A stretch of 64,000 nt of DNA from Rhabdornis inornatus (lineage: Eukaryota; Chordata; Aves; Passeriformes; Rhabdornithidae): NCBI GenBank assembly GCA_013397075.1, contig VWZS01009934.1, positions 2,445,926 to 2,509,925 on the forward strand, written 5' to 3'. Within the stretch, counting starts at the first letter, position 1. Each line of letters opens with the position of its first letter. A program made the position numbers and the translations under genes. Below are positions 1 to 13,040 of this stretch, in pieces. The notes under the pieces were generated by a model, which did no database searches, was not told the DNA's origin, and worked only from the letters and a program-made list of their open reading frames with translations.

Positions 1-3000
1 CTCATGCTTATAATTATGTTGGTCCTCTACTTCATACTACCAAGGGTAAAATACATTAAATAAAATTCTCCTCAGTTGCACTGGAAGTATTTCTAGTTCT
101 GTTTGGCATAAAGAAGTTGGGACCATCGCACCATGGTAAGGATGCTACACTGTCCTTGAGGATCCTCAGTAGGGTAAAGGGAAACACTTCAGCTGCCTTC
201 CCCAACCAAGTTTTTAAGAAGCAACTAACACTTCTGTCATGTGTCTGACCTAAAGGTTTAGCATGTGCTACTAACATCAGTTAAAATCTCTTTAATTGAT
301 GATATAGTAATTTTTGGTTTCTTGGAGACCAAGATTCTAAATTCATACCGAAATGGTTTTTGTGTTTACATACTGGCCATAGCCAGGGGTATTTGAATTA
401 AATATGCATTTGCATACAAATATGGAAATTCATTTTAAATATGAGGTCTCTTTCTCCTGAAAGATCTGACAGAATATTGGAAATCCTGGATATCATCTTA
501 AACCCTGCAGCAAACTGTGATCAAAGGAATGTTCTTCCTGAACATTTCCTTGCTTCTTTCCATCCCGTTTACCATGTCCTTGTGATTCCTGAAGAAAAAA
601 TGACAAATGAAAGTCTATCATTTCACTTCTAAAATGGAATGCATCAACATGATACACTCGCTGACCAGTGCTTTGGATTGCCTGAGTGCTAGGTGACCTT
701 ACTTGCTCTTTGTGAGCCAGGAAACCCACTTCGGCAGCTGTGTTATATGCAATTCCCTTTAGTACACAGCATTCTTTTTTCTGACTGTTTTAATCTCTGT
801 TTTACAAAGGAAATCAGTGTATGCAGTGTATGAAAAACATCTCTATGTGCCACTCCCTTAACAGAAAAGGACAAACTGGAATTTCAAGAGAGCTTGACTA
901 CATTTGCATTTTAAAACAAATTTTGGGTTTAACTTACTGAGCTTCCTTTTTTTACTTTTGCATGCCAGATGTATGAAGTATACTGGCCTCCCATCACTCA
1001 GTTACAATCTCAAACAACCCCAAACAATTCAGCTACGGCCTATGAGTTTTAAACATACCTTTTCTGGTTACCCAGAGGTAGGTTTGTTCTCATACGTCTG
1101 CAAACCAAAACTCTCCGCTCAGCAACTCTTAACTTGGTCCTCAAATGCTTGACACAAACAAAGCTTCCCTGCAAAACTGAAGAGAAATGGGAGATTCCCT
1201 TCAGTTCCTCCCCTTGGCAAGCGTGGTGTCAGGAGCATAGTGCAAACACCAGCCCTGAGCTCAAGGAGAGCCTCTCAAGGACTCAGAACTTGCTGTGCTC
1301 CATTTTTGAAGCACAGAGAGAGGGTGAGGAGGACAGTGCCTAACCCAGCACCGAAGGGGGTATGGTGGGAAGTTGGACTCTGCCCTTTGTAGATCCTGTT
1401 CTAACATGGGAGGTAACCCACTCATGAGTTATAGCATGAGTGACTGAGGTACATCAGTTTGTCGAATATGCTCATACCCCAGGATGTGAGTGAGACTTGC
1501 TGGAATTACACAGCACTGACATGAGACCAAAAAAACCCCACCTGATGCTCAAGGTGTCCAGGGTACTATGGTCTCTGAACCAACAGATTAGCCCTAAATC
1601 AAGTCTATCCAATTCCTGCATGCCTCAGTTATTTTTGTTCTATGAAACTGAGATACGTTTTGCAAGTGAGATGAAGCATGCCTCCTGCAGCAAAACCTTT
1701 TATGTCCAGTACAAAATCAACAGGGAATCTATTTCATGCCAGGGAAACATAAACCAGTATGGCTCAAATATGGACAAATTCACCTTAGTTCTCTGAAATC
1801 TGAAACAAAGACAGCAAAGAAATCAGTCACAGCGATAAAAGTTCAACTATCTTTAGTCTGCACTTTTTGTGTCATGCTAGAGGTCAGAGAAGCAGTGTAT
1901 AGTTATCCCTGAGATGACAAATGAAGATTAAATGAGACTATTCACGTGGAATTTCACTTGTGTCCTGAGCACATACTGCTTTGAAATGTGCACAGGATTA
2001 GCATTCCTAGCCCATAGAAAACAAAGCCCCATTTAAAACTTCTGTGGTCTGGACAACATGCAGAGGCTGCTGCAACCTGGCTCTGGGCAGACTTTCCAAG
2101 GCAGTGTCAAAGTGCAAAAAAGCCAAGACAAGGATTCTCATTTTCAAAAGTGTGCTCCCATCCTGGCTGTGGTCTTGCTCCTCTGCTGACTGCTGTGCCA
2201 GCCCTGGAGAATGGCACACATACACTCTGGTTCTTAGCATGGGAAGTGAGTGAGGTACAATCTTCCATCCGTTTCTGAGACTCCTGAACTTCCTGGAGCT
2301 TTTGGAGCATATTGAATTATGCCAATGTTCACAGGCAAGAAATGACTGTTTAAATGAAAAACATTGCTGATATATTTTATCTGTATTGTCAGCTACTGAT
2401 TCTAGACAGCACTTTTTCATTTATGCAGAGGGGCTGGTCACACATGTGTGATGAATAAAGAAAACACTGGTTCCTTTGCAGTCCAGGATCATCACTACCC
2501 ATTCTGTGAGCCAGTCTAAAAAGACTGACCTTCACCAACTGGTCCCCAGTCCCACCTTTTCTCCAGTAGTTTAGGAAGTCCTACAAGCCATCTTCTTTCT
2601 CACCAACACCCACAGTGGTCACACACATAAGCATGTCATACTCATTATCTTTAAAAATCTCATTTGACCAAAAGACTGGTTTGGGCCTAGCAGAGAGGTC
2701 CAACTAGGCCACATTTTTATAGACTATGCCTCTTATTCCCCCATTCTGTCTGCACCGAGGCTGTCCCTCTGCTGCTGTCCTTAATTTGATGCTGTTTTTC
2801 TACGATAACTCTCATTGTACCTTTCTGGACAAGAGATTTTGATCCCCCACATAAATCCAGACCAACTCTGCATTTAATGCACTTAAATAAATATATCAGG
2901 AAATTGCCATTTTTCCCATACACGCACTTATTAGACATAAATAAGATACCATAGATATCATAAATGGCACTCTGATTTGGGCTGTTCCTAGAGAAGAGCA

Positions 3001-4098
3001 GACTTTACAACCAGAAGTGATTTGACCGGATTTATGGAGCTGTGTTTTTCATTTTGTTAAGGAGAAGCAGACAAGAAAACGTATCAAATTTTCCAGCAAT
3101 TCACATGGAACCTCAGTGTACTCTCTGAAACACGGTATCCCTGATTCTCCTCATCCAGGAGCTTCAGCAATTTGGAAGGCCCACAGCATGTGCCAGCAGC
3201 CAGAAAGAAAACAAGGATGAGGGAACGATGTTCCTTTGCATGCGAGACTTGGCCCTGCCTTACCAAACACAAACCCAATTCATCATCTTCCAGACACAAT
3301 TTCATACCAACAATTTTGCTGTCTCTTTAAAGCATCTGTCTGTTTATCTCTCCTCAAGCACCATCTGCTTGTCCTGCTCCCTCGCACCGCACATGTTCAC
3401 AGCGAATACACCTCCAAGGTGACAAATGAGCAGTTGAGCTAATTTCATTGGGATAAACAAGAAAGCAAGAGCCAGATGGAAAGCCATGGAGAGAGCCAAT
3501 GTCATTTGGGGGGAGGAGGGAGTGTTTGGAGGAAGAATCACCATAACAACAGCAAGCGCAAAGAAGAGGTTTCTATTCTGTCTATCCCACTAATTACTAT
3601 GAATATTTTATTCTTGCCCTGTGGTTTATCCGTGTCCAGATCAATGATTTACTGGCAGATGGCTATTTTGTTCTGGACTGTTTTCTTCCCATTAAGTTTG
3701 AATGTTTTAATTTTCATAGGGTTTGAGGTTTAGTTTGTTTAGTTCTCTTTTAGGAGTTTGTACTGTTTTTATCAGATGCTCACAGGGAAGAAGCACTTGA
3801 AGGATTTTAATGACTTTGTGAATTCCCAAATGAGAGCACTCTTTTATTAAAGATTTTAATTACTGTAGAGACACAACTTGCTTGTTGATAATGTTCATTC
3901 AGACCCTGCTTTCAGTTTACAGATAATCTTTCGAGACTGTAACTTTTCTCTATATCGTGCTTCCAAGTCCTGGCACAGCATAAAGATCTTAAATAATCCT
4001 GACTACATTGGCAAAGGTCCAGCTAACTTCAAAGCACCAAGAGCTCTCTGCCTGTCAAAACAAAAAGATTGTAGCCATTTAACTAAACTGGTTTAAAA

Positions 4099-4137
4099 AC
4101 ACACTTTAAGTAAAAAAATGCAAAGTTTAAAGTGTGT
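4099..4137. repeat. Inverted repeat with perfect 11-bp arms
   Basis: The arm ACACACTTTAA at 4099-4109 is matched by its reverse complement TTAAAGTGTGT at 4127-4137, around a 17-nt A-rich spacer. A degenerate TG-rich stretch follows directly, to about 4160. The arms are AT-rich and short, so chance or a byproduct of the TG-rich tract is possible. Confidence 0.7.
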
Positions 4138-6024
4138 CTGTGTATGCGTGTGCGTGTGTAGCTTTAAAGCTATTTCACACTGCTTTAGCCTGCTTCAGCA
4201 AGAGACATATCCAAAAGTGACAGAAGAAAACTTGAAACTGAGCAGAATATGTTTATATAGGCCTTAAGAGCATATGGATTTTAAAAACATGATTTTAGTT
4301 CAGTTTTCAGTTCAGATTATGCTTGAGGCATGTTTATGCAGCGCCAAGCAGCACAGTGTGGGTACACCTTAGCTGCTGCATGGGGAGCTAGCTTAGAGCT
4401 GGAAGCAAAACTCTTTGGTCAGGCTAATAAACTTGTTCCAAAAAGGCACAGCACAGTGTCGTGCAGAGATATTTGTGCTAACTGGGCATTCCCACATAGT
4501 AAAAGTCAGTGACCTTACTGCAAAGGACAATCTGGTTTATAATTTCTAGTGACACACAAATACAGAGCTAAGCCAGCAGGTTGAGAAACCTCTCAAGTTC
4601 ACTGTCATTGCATTCAATAATGGCTCAACGAATTTAACAATACAGGCTCAGAAAGCATTTTATTTTGCTAAAATGAACAGACAAGGCACTTAAAAATGTC
4701 TCTGGTTTTTGTACCATATCAGTATGATTCAGTGTGAATTGGCTCCTATAGTTCAACATGTAATATTAAAAAAAAAAGAGTGAAACCACAATGATCTATC
4801 TAAAATACCCCTCTACCTGAGCTTCCCAAACTTCAATTTCAACCCTGTGTACATTGACCAATTTCTTCAAAGACTAATCTATCTGCATCAGAAATTCCTA
4901 TTTCACGCTTTTCAGTGAAATGCCTCTCAGTATAAAAAAAATTGCTCCCTCCCCCAGTGAAATATATACTCTCACTTTGAAGATACATTTTCAAGCAACT
5001 TGCTTTAGACCTTTGCTATAAGAAAAGAGTCATTCTGTATGTAATACAATAATGTACTATAAGCATTGTCTTTTAAAATCCGTTTCTGACTCTGTAAAGT
5101 AGGAGGTACTCTGTCTTCATGAACAGGAGCTAATCTGCTGAATGGTGCAGAATCACACCCTGTGCTGGAAGACTTTGCTCTTTGTCTCCCTTCTCTTCTC
5201 ACTAAACACATGGTTCTCCATCAGCTTACTCAACCAGTTTGCTTTTGTTATGTTAAACACTCATGGAAAGATTAAGGCTCAGGTCCATCCTATATTCCTG
5301 TGTGTTCCAACTGCACTCGATGCTATTTGCATGAGAAGCACTATTTGATTAAATTTTGGGCATGGTATTATGTGGCAAGTTTGCACAATAAAGCGGGAGC
5401 CTAAGCTTAATAAACAGAGAGGTCCCTCCTCTTCTATAGCCTAGGATCCTAAGGGAAAGACCACTCGTGGAAAAAGGTCCTCAGTAAAAAGCCTGTTAAT
5501 GATTAAAGTTGATTCTTAAAATCTTATCTAAGGTTTTCTCTAAGTAATGTTTTACTCCTTGGGAGACAATGCCGTGGTAAATCACACTGTGTGTTCTACT
5601 ACTTGTAAATAAACAAATCATATTGTATGCCTGGAGAACATATCCAAAACCTCAAAAATAAGACATTTTAGGATGAAGAATGTTACATATGTCTACGTGT
5701 AAGTAAAAGAAATGTATTCAGTTTGCAGACGGAACAAAAGAGGAATAAAACTTGCCATAAATATAGCTCTCACGTGAGTGTCTGCTGGTGGACTGGCATT
5801 GTAAGAAAGAAGTTTGGGTTCCGCTTTTGTAAGATGTGTACATAATCTCCATAGCAAGGCAGTTTCAAGAGAACAGACACACCTGCCTACACACAAATTG
5901 TTGCAAAACTTTTTGCCTCTTCAGCGGCCATGAGATACTCAAAGTCAACAGAAGAGAAGACCTTGAAGTACCTCAGAACACCTCCTGAATAAACATCAGA
6001 AACTCTGGTTTATTGATGCCTTCA

Positions 6025-6068
6025 TCAGGGATGCCTGGATGAAGGCAACTTCATCCAGGCCTCCCTGA
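6025..6068. repeat. Inverted repeat, 20-bp arms, 4-nt loop
   Basis: The left arm (6025-6044) and right arm (6049-6068) are reverse complements at 19 of 20 positions, the mismatch being at 6032. The loop is GCAA, a GNRA-type tetraloop if transcribed. A competing 9-bp pairing (GCCTTCATC with GATGAAGGC) overlaps the left side. No gene or repeat family is recognised around it. It may come from a local template-switch event, or be a structured RNA element; the first is simpler. Confidence 0.8.
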
Positions 6069-7029
6069 CAGGCCTCCTGTAGTCTGCAAGGACAACAGTA
6101 CAAGAGGAAAATATCTGGTCATTTCAAATGCAGGAGACTTGCTCTATTTTCGGTAGCATCCCCTCCTTTCCCCTGCCCACAGCACAAACATCCAGGTGCT
6201 CCTGAGGATCAGGCCTGGTCTGGGCAGCTCTCAGTATCTTTATAACCCTTTGACCTTTTCTTCTGACTTTTTAAAGCCCTGTTATTTCTGTTTCAAACAC
6301 TCTCATTCATCTGAGGGTGGATAGATGGATGGATCTGCAACTGGTGACCTTCTGTTCATTGCCAAGGTGGAAAAAGCCAATGGACTCAGTTAGCAACGGA
6401 CATTTGCCCACCAGCATTGCTTGCAGTTATTTTCACATACCCTGGATGAAATGACCATAATCCACATTCTCCCTCTGAATTCACAAGGCCCTTGGATGAG
6501 TAAGCAGCACCCTGAAATCAGTGAAGCAACTGCATAATGTGCAGGTGCTCTGGAGAGAATTGCCGCTTCCCAGGGCTATCAGGATTGTATAATATTAAAA
6601 AAGATAAATCCACAGAAAAAGCCTTATATAACTTTTCTTTAAAAATGCCTCTTCATCTATCCCTTTGTTAATCTTTCCTTACACTGACTGCACTTTGTTA
6701 AGGATCTCACTCCCACTGTACCTGAAATAAAACATGGTATGTCTTCTGGCGAGATCAAAGCTGGAAATTTATACCAGGACAAGAGCCTGTGAAAACCATT
6801 TAAGAAAATCAATTTCCAGTATAAAAATGCAATAGATTCTGTTTAATCTTTTTGGAACGCTTATTTGACTAAGATTTACGTGAACACATAATACTTCAAA
6901 ACGGTACAGCTTCCAAACCAAAGTACAGTCTTAATAATTAACAATCAGCTTAGTTGTTGATTGTAGTGATGGGCAGTAGAAAATCTTCTGCTGCATTTGC
7001 CAGGTCCTGAAAATGTGATAAAGGGAGCA

Positions 7030-7044
7030 AAAAAAAAAAAAAAA
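7030..7044. repeat. Poly-A tract
   Basis: A run of about 15 A residues. No target-site duplication or retrocopy body is recognised upstream, so I do not call it a retrogene tail. Confidence 0.7.
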
Positions 7045-9165
7045 TCTGCGGTAAAGCACTGACCCAAAAATCACACCTGCTTCTGCAGTTGTACCATCTC
7101 AAACCACCTTAGTTAGAGCTCTTTGCCCAAACTTTACCATCCTCCAGCCTGCAAAGCTGCATATCAGAGGAAGAAGTCCTGGATTAGGATTGCCCAGTGA
7201 AAGAAGGTTACTTTTCAGGGTAAAGTAGGGTTCGGTGTAAGGACTAAAGGCTCTAACTTCCCTACTGATTCTAAATTGTTTGGGACTTTTCAGCTTTGAT
7301 GCCTGCATCTAGAAATACTCCTCAGAAATACTGTCCTTCCTCACAGCAGCTTTGCAGGGCTTAGCAACCTGGCACATGCAGAGCATGTTAAGATGCACAT
7401 TATACACAGCTTTATTATTTATAGCACTGAGTGTTCACTTTTCCTACGCAAAGGTACCGGGTCTCCTAAATAAAATAATTTTAGGCACTTTATGGAAATA
7501 AAATATTAAGAACAGGACATTAAAGAGCTATTTTGGACTGTCTTTTATCTTGGCATGTACACAGCGGTCAAGCACAGCTTCGTTTAATTCTGCACCAGCC
7601 TAATTGCTGGGTACCTTCCACATCCATCTGTGTGCTTTGTGGTGAGTACGTGCACTGAGGCCCTAATGAGTCTGACACCTGCTCACACGAACAAATGGAC
7701 TAGAATTATCACTGCTAACATCATCCGTATATTTAAGATGCTCTCAATTTAAAAGGAGTGCCAGTGCACCAAAATAAACGAACTGGTAAGATTACTCCAG
7801 CCAGGATGCACCTGCAGGAGCAGTGACATGTCCCCAGGACCATCCTCTGGCAATGCAACTGGAGTGACTGCACCCACACACTCCAAGAGTGAGAGCCCTT
7901 GAAGCAGGGTAATCCTGTTGGGAATGTTCCTGCCGAAGATACTTAGGAATGGGGGGAGGTGGGGAATGCTGGTTAGCCTGGATCACCACTGTGACAGGGA
8001 GTATTTTAAATCTACAATAGCATAAAAGACCAAATCTCACTGACAAGAAATGTTCTCTGGCATTGTTCTGTTTACTGTGACTTAATTACTAGGGAGCCCA
8101 GAACAGAAGTGCTACAGTGCACAGATTGAGGCAAGGCACTTCAGTTCAGTGCCCGTTACACAAAAATACCACTTTGTGTTTTCCATACCATTAATAGAAT
8201 CCTTATGCAATTTTCTGCTCCCAGAAAGATTTGACTATTAAGTAGCTTATACTCTGAGTAACTATAGATATTACTGAGTCAGGCATCCCAAACAGCCTCC
8301 CACAGCCAGAAGAGTTGTTATGGTTGTGTTAATGGTGACATTTCATAAAAAATAATGCAGGGGAATAATCAACAGAAGCACAAATACAACAAGATTATGA
8401 AAACCTACTTCATACTCAGTATGTAAGTTGGCTCCCTCAATCTTGTTTTCATGTATGTTACTCTAGTATTTAGCTGACATTTCTCTCAGGGCTTTTTTCC
8501 AAGGCCTGAAAGAACACAGCTTCCAGTATAAGCCTTTTTCAAAGCAGATTCTGCGGCACTCGGTTAATCTGTTCTTACCAGCATGGTGCTCCTGATTGCC
8601 CTCATTACCCTAAGATACCAAGACTGTGAAATTCTACCTCCAGAAGAGCCCCACCTTTTGACTATGTTTGCACAGGTAGAAAGGCCCCAGCTGGGACTTT
8701 CAGCTCAGTTCTTGATTATTTCATGTTCCTCCTTCCATTCATTCCCCTTTGAAAGCCTTGTGCCTTGGCTCTGCCATTTCATCCCTCCCTTGTCTTCTTC
8801 CACCACATACAAGTCTCTTTTCTTCATAATTCCTACTCACTCCACTTTTTCTGAGAGACAATCCTTATATCTACTGAATCATGCTCTGGGCTTCCTTCAC
8901 CTCACCACTTACATCAGCCTTACCACTGATTGCTAATGGGGAAATGAACATGAATTTCCCACTAATATTTGGTCATTTTCTTCCCCAGCCACCATGCAGA
9001 CCCACTCCAGGTACTTCCACCAGAAAAGACCTCATCTAACACCAAGATAAAGACTGAGAGGGGCTGCTCCAGGCCTGGAAGGCTTTTTATATGAAAATGA
9101 GAGGATGCTATCAAATGCTTGCTGGTACATGCTGAAGTACAGGATGCATATACAAACATACAGCG

Positions 9166-9286
9166 ACAGAATCAGAGAAACATTTAGGCTGGAAAAGACC
9201 TCTAACATCATCAAGTTCTACTGTAAATATGGCACTGCTGTGGTCACCACTAAACCATGTTCCTAAGTGCCAGATCTACATGTCTT
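9166..9286 (-). mobile_element. CR1 LINE 3' fragment
   Basis: The top strand reads as the reverse complement of the avian CR1 3' end: a degraded form of the usual AGAATCA-type start, then the characteristic phrase about a lost-spacing block and CACCACTAAACCATGT with TCCTAAGTGCCA. It is a 5'-truncated 3'-UTR fragment with no coding potential. Divergence from the familiar CR1 text suggests an old copy. Boundaries are approximate. Confidence 0.85.
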
Positions 9287-12200
9287 AGTTTTTTAGCAAT
9301 TTTAAAATTCATATATATACTAAAAAAATATTTGTTTTTTAAAATCAGAATTTGCATAGAGGCAGGGTGATCTAACAGCAAGGTCTCTGTATTTACAGAT
9401 TTATGAGTCAGTCTTCACAAAAGCACGTATGTATAATTTTAGAATATAGTGTGCAATAACACTTCTTTTGAATTTTGCCCCCGAAAGCTTAGGATCAGCT
9501 AGAATGATATGTGGAGACTGGGAAAAAGAATTACAGCATGCTAAACTATAGGATAAAAAATAATATGAAAAGATTATGTGAACACTGCAATATAAATAAA
9601 GTCTGTACTTCATATAGGACTGCAGAGAAATTTAATCTCTGTCTGTTTAAGATTCTCTCTTTTTCTTGGTTGCAGCCTCCAGCCCAGGTGGAGACATCCT
9701 TGTTCCAGCACCATGAGCTAAACTGAAAATGTGGCAGCCCTTTACTTTTTCTCACTGTGTGTATGCTAATGGCTCAGCTGGATCCATTCCTTCATCTCAC
9801 AGAATCCTGAAAGGTACTTGTTAGTGCCCTGTTCCATTAGGGCAGCACTATTAAAATGCACAAGCAATTCCTCCAGGGCTATGTATATATTATTTGGCTG
9901 GCCAGGACACCAAGCTGGGGTTTTTTAGTATGCCGTGCACAATAAGTAGCAATCAATACTTCAGTCTTGGCACAATTTAACTGCAGAACAGTCTGAAGAT
10001 ACAGTTCATGCCAAATGGCAGCACAGGATTTAGTGCAGTACAGATGTATCTGAAATATTTTAATAAAAAGAAGGGTTATGGAAAACATTTGGCAGTTTCT
10101 GGAGCATGCAGCAAATACTACATTATATACCATCTATAACAGTATAGCTGAGCATGTACAATGTATCAAAAAGATGTTGCATCCATTTCCTATAAGAAGT
10201 TTCATCTTCCTGTAAAAAACATGAATGTTTTAAGGTTTGGGTTTTTTTAAGGTTTCCAATTAGGCTGATTTGTTTGTTCTGGAAATAAAATCTCATTTGT
10301 GCTCAGCTCTACTTATTAATACTCTTGAGATAAGACAAATTTTCTCAAGCTCTTTGCAAGAAGTTCCATTCAATAGTCTTCAATTTAAAATGTTCTTGCT
10401 AGAACATCCATGAGAAAATTGTATTCTGGACTCTGAATCCCAAATGTTTCTGCTGCTTTTCATTGTGGCAGCAGAAAAAGGCTTTTTATTCCAATTAACT
10501 GGCTTCCAGATGAGGCAGCATTTCAAGGACTGCCACTTCCATGATGAAATCACCTTATGATCTCAGTCATTAAGCTAATGCAGCACACAAAACACACGTT
10601 AGACCTAAAACCAAACTTATCCCTTAGTGAGCACTCAAAAGGGCTCATGTATTAAAGAGTAACCCTTTAAGCTTCATGGGTCCCTTAGTGGTACAAGTAG
10701 CTATAAAAAGATATCTGATCCATATCTGAGGGAAAAAAGTGTTTCCCCCTAATGGGGTGGAAGAAGACTCTGCTGACCATTACTGCATTCATTCAGACTT
10801 GAAGTCCTGTTGGTTTCCTCACTCTTCCAAGAATATGAGCAACAGTAGAATAAGTAACACTGTGAAATCCCAAGTAAATATGCAGATGGAAGCTTGAGCA
10901 GAGGAAATATCTTATTTACCAGATTCCATTACACCCAGTCAGACTTCTCTAAAGCTAATCCTTTTCACACCAGACCATTGCTAAATGCTAACAACAGGGG
11001 TCCCTGGAAAAAATATATTCCCATGTGTCCCCTTCTCCTTTGATTTACTGCATCCCTAAATGTGTTGCTCTCACTGTTGCATCACTTCATATATGAACAG
11101 AAAGGTTACAGGATCTGTAATCCTTTCCATGTCTGCTGTGGGAGTCATTGGGGTGCTGGCAACATACTGACATCTGAAGGAACAGAGACTGGTGACACAT
11201 TCACCCAGGAAAGGCACTGAAAAGGAGCAGCTCACTGCCTAAATGATGTATTCTATGGTGTTTTCTGAATGCAGTACAAGGCACAGAAGCAGGCTTGCAT
11301 TTCTGTGGTATGATATGGAGGTGATTATGACATGGGGAGAGTTTATCAGATCTTTCACTGTCCTCTCACTCATTGCAAAACTGTCAAAAATGCTATTGGG
11401 CAAAATCTGCTCAGTAGGAAGTAGAGAGGTGCAGCTGTTGTAATCATTGTGGGTAGACATGATATATTTTAGGTAAAATTGAATCTTGGTCTGGCATGGA
11501 TCTTTCTTTTGGTGTTCTTTGATCTGGTGTTCTTTGCTGGTTTTAATGTCAAACCATTTGTGGTGTCCATGCAGAGTTGAATCCCCACACACCTGAAGAA
11601 TACCAGAAAGTGAAAGCCTGTTGGAATGATACTTCACAGTTAAGAGCCTGAATTTGGCTTCCTTTCTGGCTTACAGATGTAGTATAATGGCTGGAAAAAC
11701 CACACCCCACTAGTAATTCCATTCAGTTTTGGTTTAAGGATGACTTTTCTTTCTACCATTACAAAAGAGTTGTATTGTACAGACATTCTGGTTCAGTGCT
11801 TCTAAACTAGTGTCATATTTGAAGCATAGTCTCCTACGGTGTTTGCAGAAGGTTATGCTGTGTGATGGATTGTGTTCTGGTTTATGTCATGGTTTTATAG
11901 CTGTATAAAAGCCAGTGAGGGGTGTATAAAAAATAGCTTAAAATTCATTCTGTAAAACAAATCACTCATTAAAGCAGAGGACTGAATTATTTAATACATA
12001 GTAAGTCAACAGTATAGGTGAGTGAATACTTTATGGAAACCTAGGAAATTGCTTATCTTTGACCAGCTGTCAGTACTTTTACTCGTCAAATTTCAGTGTG
12101 CAGTGTCCACTCTGCTTTTCAGAATGTTCTGTGTCAAAATATTTTCTCTTGAGAGCCCTGTAACAAATAAAATGGGGAATTTTTAAGGTCCTTATTTGGG

Positions 12201-12590
12201 TTTGGTTTTTTTTACCTTTAGATGAGTTATTATCAATACTAATATTCCCTAAATGCTTTGTCATGGTAGTGATGTCTTATCTAATAGTGAAAGAAACTTT
12301 CAAGTTTCTTACTGAAATAAGGGAAAAGCCTCATTGCTTGGACATGTTCCATTTCTCCACATTATCTTACAGCAAATCATTACTACAGACAGTTTTTTTA
12401 AAAATTGTCTGTGATGACATACAACCTAAGAGGCCCTCTGGAACTCCAGTAGGATTGAGACAGATGCTGTTCCTGATTATAAAAGATAGAAGTATTACAA
12501 TATCCATTGATGGAGTTAAATATATAATAGGTGGAAAATTATTACTGATAAGTAATAATGCATATATATAAATACATGCATGCATATGTG
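9287..12590. other. Non-coding interval, no gene recognised
   Basis: This is AT-rich sequence between two CR1 copies. ORFs such as 11239-11637 (minus) and 9879-10133 (minus) have no recognisable domain and overlap ORFs on the other strand. I see no named repeat and no RNA gene. Confidence 0.55.
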
Positions 12591-13040
12591 TTGGGGTAAG
12601 TCCAGAACAAAGATGTGAAAAGGCTCAGAGGGATGGAGCACATCTCCTGTGGAGACTTCCTGAGAGAGCTGGGGCTGTTCAGCCTGGAGTAGAGAAGGCT
12701 CAGGGAAGACCTTACAGCAGACAGGAGAGAGGCTGTACAACAGACCAGGAGAGGGACTTTTTACAAGGGCAGAAAGTGATAGGACAAGGGGCAATGGCTT
12801 TAGACTGAAAGAGGGCAGGTTTAGATTGGATATTAGGAAGAAATTCTTTACTGTGAAGGTGGTGAGACACCGGCACAGATGGCCCTGAGAAGTCATGGAT
12901 ACTTCTTCCCTGGAAGTGTTCAAGAGAAAACCAGGTTGGATAGAGCTTTCAGCAAACTCGTCCAATGGTAGGAGGGTTGGAATTAAATGATCTTTAAGGT
13001 CTCTTCCAGCCTAAAACATTTTGTGATTCTATGATTCTGT
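12591..13040 (+). mobile_element. CR1 LINE 3' end
   Basis: About 450 bp match the CR1 3' region in the forward direction. The order is a GGGTAAGTCCAG-like block, the GGAGCACATCTCCTGTGGAGA block, the TTCAGCCTGGAG block, AGGACAAGGGGCAATGG, then TTTAAGGTCTCTTCCAGCC, ending in repeats of the ATTCTATGATTCTGT type at 13027-13040. The copy is 5' truncated and lacks the reverse transcriptase. The ORF on the opposite strand (12516-12965) is antisense to this element and is not a gene. Confidence 0.95.

Larger units (their letters stand above)
1..9165. other. AT-rich non-coding region, no gene recognised
   Basis: I see no ORF over about 120 codons, no recognisable exon and no CR1 or LTR sequence here. 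Short ORFs such as those near 2007-2420 and 8583-8936 overlap other frames and have no family-like motifs. The only structured items are hairpins at 4099-4137 and 6025-6068 and an A-tract near 7030. The most likely status is intergenic or intronic DNA; an unrecognised short exon cannot be excluded by eye. Confidence 0.6.

Noticed and set aside
2007..2420. 137-codon minus-strand ORF
   Set aside because: Overlaps ORFs on the other strand and in another frame; no recognisable motif or splice-site support.
11239..11637. 132-codon minus-strand ORF
   Set aside because: Low-information composition, no domain, overlapped by a plus-strand ORF.
12516..12965. 149-codon minus-strand ORF
   Set aside because: It is antisense to a CR1 3' end and so is part of a mobile element.
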